Below are positions 16,143 through 16,932 of a DNA stretch of 16,932 bases, one piece after another. The stretch is from JBFGWM01 sp041588495 (GTDB lineage: Bacteria; Pseudomonadota; Gammaproteobacteria; Pseudomonadales; JBFGWM01): NCBI GenBank assembly GCA_041588495.1, contig JBFGWM010000029.1, positions 1-16,932 of the forward strand, written 5' to 3'. Each line of letters starts with the position of its first letter. Position 1 is the stretch's first letter. The notes beneath the pieces are model-generated. The model saw only the letters and a program-made list of their open reading frames with translations, was not told the origin of the DNA and searched no databases. The translations under genes were made by a program, and so were the position numbers.

Positions 16143-16640
16143 ATGAGCAAACCCCGAGATACGGCGGTCGACGCAGGGCCCGCCACCGGCAACCAGGCGG
16201 CTCCCCCGGCAATCACGGAGTGGAAAATCCTTGTCGTCGACGACGAGGAAGACATCGTCGCGGTCACCCGTTACGTGCTGCGTGATTTTCGCTTCCGCGA
16301 CCTGCCGGTGAAGGTGTTCAGCGCCGCCACCTTCCGCGACGCGCGCACGATACTCGAAAAGGAACCGGACATTGCCATCGTGCTGATCGACGTGGTGATG
16401 GAGACCGAGAACTCCGGCCTCGAACTGGTGAATTACATTCGCAAAGACCTGGGATACCTGGACACCTACATCATCGTCCGCACCGGGCAGCCGGGCATCG
16501 CGCCGGAAGAAAGGATCATCCTCGAATACGAGATCAACGACTACCGCTCCAAGGCCGAACTCACCGACACCCGGTTCCTGACCGCAGTGGTCTCGGGGCT
16601 GCGCACCTGGGAAAGCATCCGTCGCGCGCGGGGCGGCTGA
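16143..16640 (+). CDS. Stand-alone response regulator receiver protein
   Basis: A 165-residue single-domain receiver with a 25-residue Ala/Pro-rich N-terminal tail and no output domain. Phosphotransfer residues are complete: D33/D34 in VVDDEED, acceptor D83 in LIDVVMETE, T114 in RTGQPG, K137 in YEINDYRSKAEL. The RTGQPG plus YEINDYxxKxELT signature is that of receivers in DUF3369-type regulators and is shared with the N-terminal receiver of the hybrid protein at 8297-9928. The ATG at 16143 starts right after the divergent intergenic region; an upstream in-frame TTG (16026) would overlap that region, and no strong ribosome site is seen for either. It is probably phosphorylated by the divergent kinase and acts by protein contact, as CheY-like proteins do (inference). 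Confidence 0.88.
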   Translation: MSKPRDTAVDAGPATGNQAAPPAITEWKILVVDDEEDIVAVTRYVLRDFRFRDLPVKVFSAATFRDARTILEKEPDIAIVLIDVVMETENSGLELVNYIRKDLGYLDTYIIVRTGQPGIAPEERIILEYEINDYRSKAELTDTRFLTAVVSGLRTWESIRRARGG

Positions 16641-16727
16641 CCCTCCCGGCTCAGCAGCCCATGCAGGGCGCACCCAGGTCGGGGCCCGCGCATCCAGCCG
16701 GAGGGTGTGGAGAGACCGCGCAGAGCC

Positions 16728-16744
16728 GTTCGCGTTGCGCGAAC
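16728..16744. terminator. Hairpin between convergent genes, possible terminator
   Basis: GTTCGCG (16728-16734) and CGCGAAC (16738-16744) form a perfect 7-bp stem with a TTG loop, directly after the stop of the minus-strand gene at the right edge and about 90 bases after the receiver gene stop. No T-run follows on either strand, so function as a terminator is uncertain. I see nothing else in 16641-16727. Confidence 0.35.
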
Positions 16745-16745
16745 C

Positions 16746-16932
16746 TCAGGCCGGGCCGGTGGCCGGACCCGATTCCTCCTTGAAATCGAACTCCTTCTTG
16801 CGCGGGTTCTTGCGCAGCACCGTGAACGGCAGGCGCCTGACCAGCCCGTGACGCGCCCGGCGCCCGGTGCTCAGCACGCGGTCCTTGGCGAGATCCACGG
16901 GGAAGTGGGCAAAGGTCCGCATCACGTCGATC
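16746..16932 (-). CDS. C-terminal end of an unidentified gene (partial at right edge)
   Basis: Sixty-one codons and a TGA (16748-16746) are open to the window edge on the minus strand. The peptide is basic: it includes MRTFAHFPVDLAKDRVL, then TGRRARHGLVRRLPFTVLRK and PRKKEFDFKEESG, ending GPATGPA. Third codon positions are nearly all G or C, as in the confirmed genes here, and the frame ends just before a hairpin, so I believe it is real coding sequence. I do not recognise the family from this fragment. It converges with the receiver gene. Confidence 0.6.
   Translation of the reverse strand, partial: IDVMRTFAHFPVDLAKDRVLSTGRRARHGLVRRLPFTVLRKNPRKKEFDFKEESGPATGPA

Noticed and set aside
16651..16764. 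Cys/Pro-rich minus-strand peptide ending DLGAPCMGC
   Set aside because: It is in a different frame from the better supported C-terminus at 16746-16932, has no start or ribosome site, and the composition follows from GC-rich sequence.

Overview
The window is a GC-rich, gene-dense piece of what is most likely a gammaproteobacterial chromosome. The evidence is a Pseudomonas-type sulfite reductase with its DUF934 partner, a DUF2970 membrane protein, SohB, and B12-dependent MetH; a Chromatiales-like or similar lineage would fit, but this is inference. No gap exceeds about 250 bases. I see no rRNA, tRNA, CRISPR, transposase or phage gene, so this looks like ordinary chromosome with some interesting regulatory genes.

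Left part (1-5705): the C-terminal half of metH runs in from the left edge. It is followed by a MATE efflux transporter and, three bases later, a small DUF2970 membrane protein. A 43-residue single-helix membrane protein lies on the minus strand, divergent from a siroheme sulfite/nitrite reductase (cysI type) that overlaps its DUF934 partner. MetH and CysI share a sulfur amino acid theme: CysI would supply sulfide for cysteine and homocysteine, and MetH would methylate homocysteine.

Middle (5706-10730): a CPA2-type cation/proton antiporter converges on sohB, an inner-membrane S49 peptidase with an intact Ser/Lys pair. Divergent from sohB is a three-domain signalling protein with an N-terminal receiver, a histidine-kinase-like core that has lost key ATP-binding residues, and a C-terminal receiver. 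It overlaps by 8 bases a TonB-like protein with no ExbB/ExbD nearby.

Right part (10731-16932): after an AT-rich intergenic stretch with inverted repeats come a FAAH-like amidase and, tail to tail with a 1-base gap, a wax ester synthase/diacylglycerol acyltransferase. Upstream of the latter is a Cache-domain sensor histidine kinase, divergent from a stand-alone receiver protein of the same unusual receiver type as the N-terminus of the middle hybrid protein. A perfect 7-bp inverted repeat sits between them. The right edge holds the C-terminus of an unidentified minus-strand gene.

The best candidate for something not well described is the signalling set: an intact kinase plus stand-alone receiver, and a paralogous receiver fused to an apparent pseudokinase and translationally linked to a TonB-like protein.
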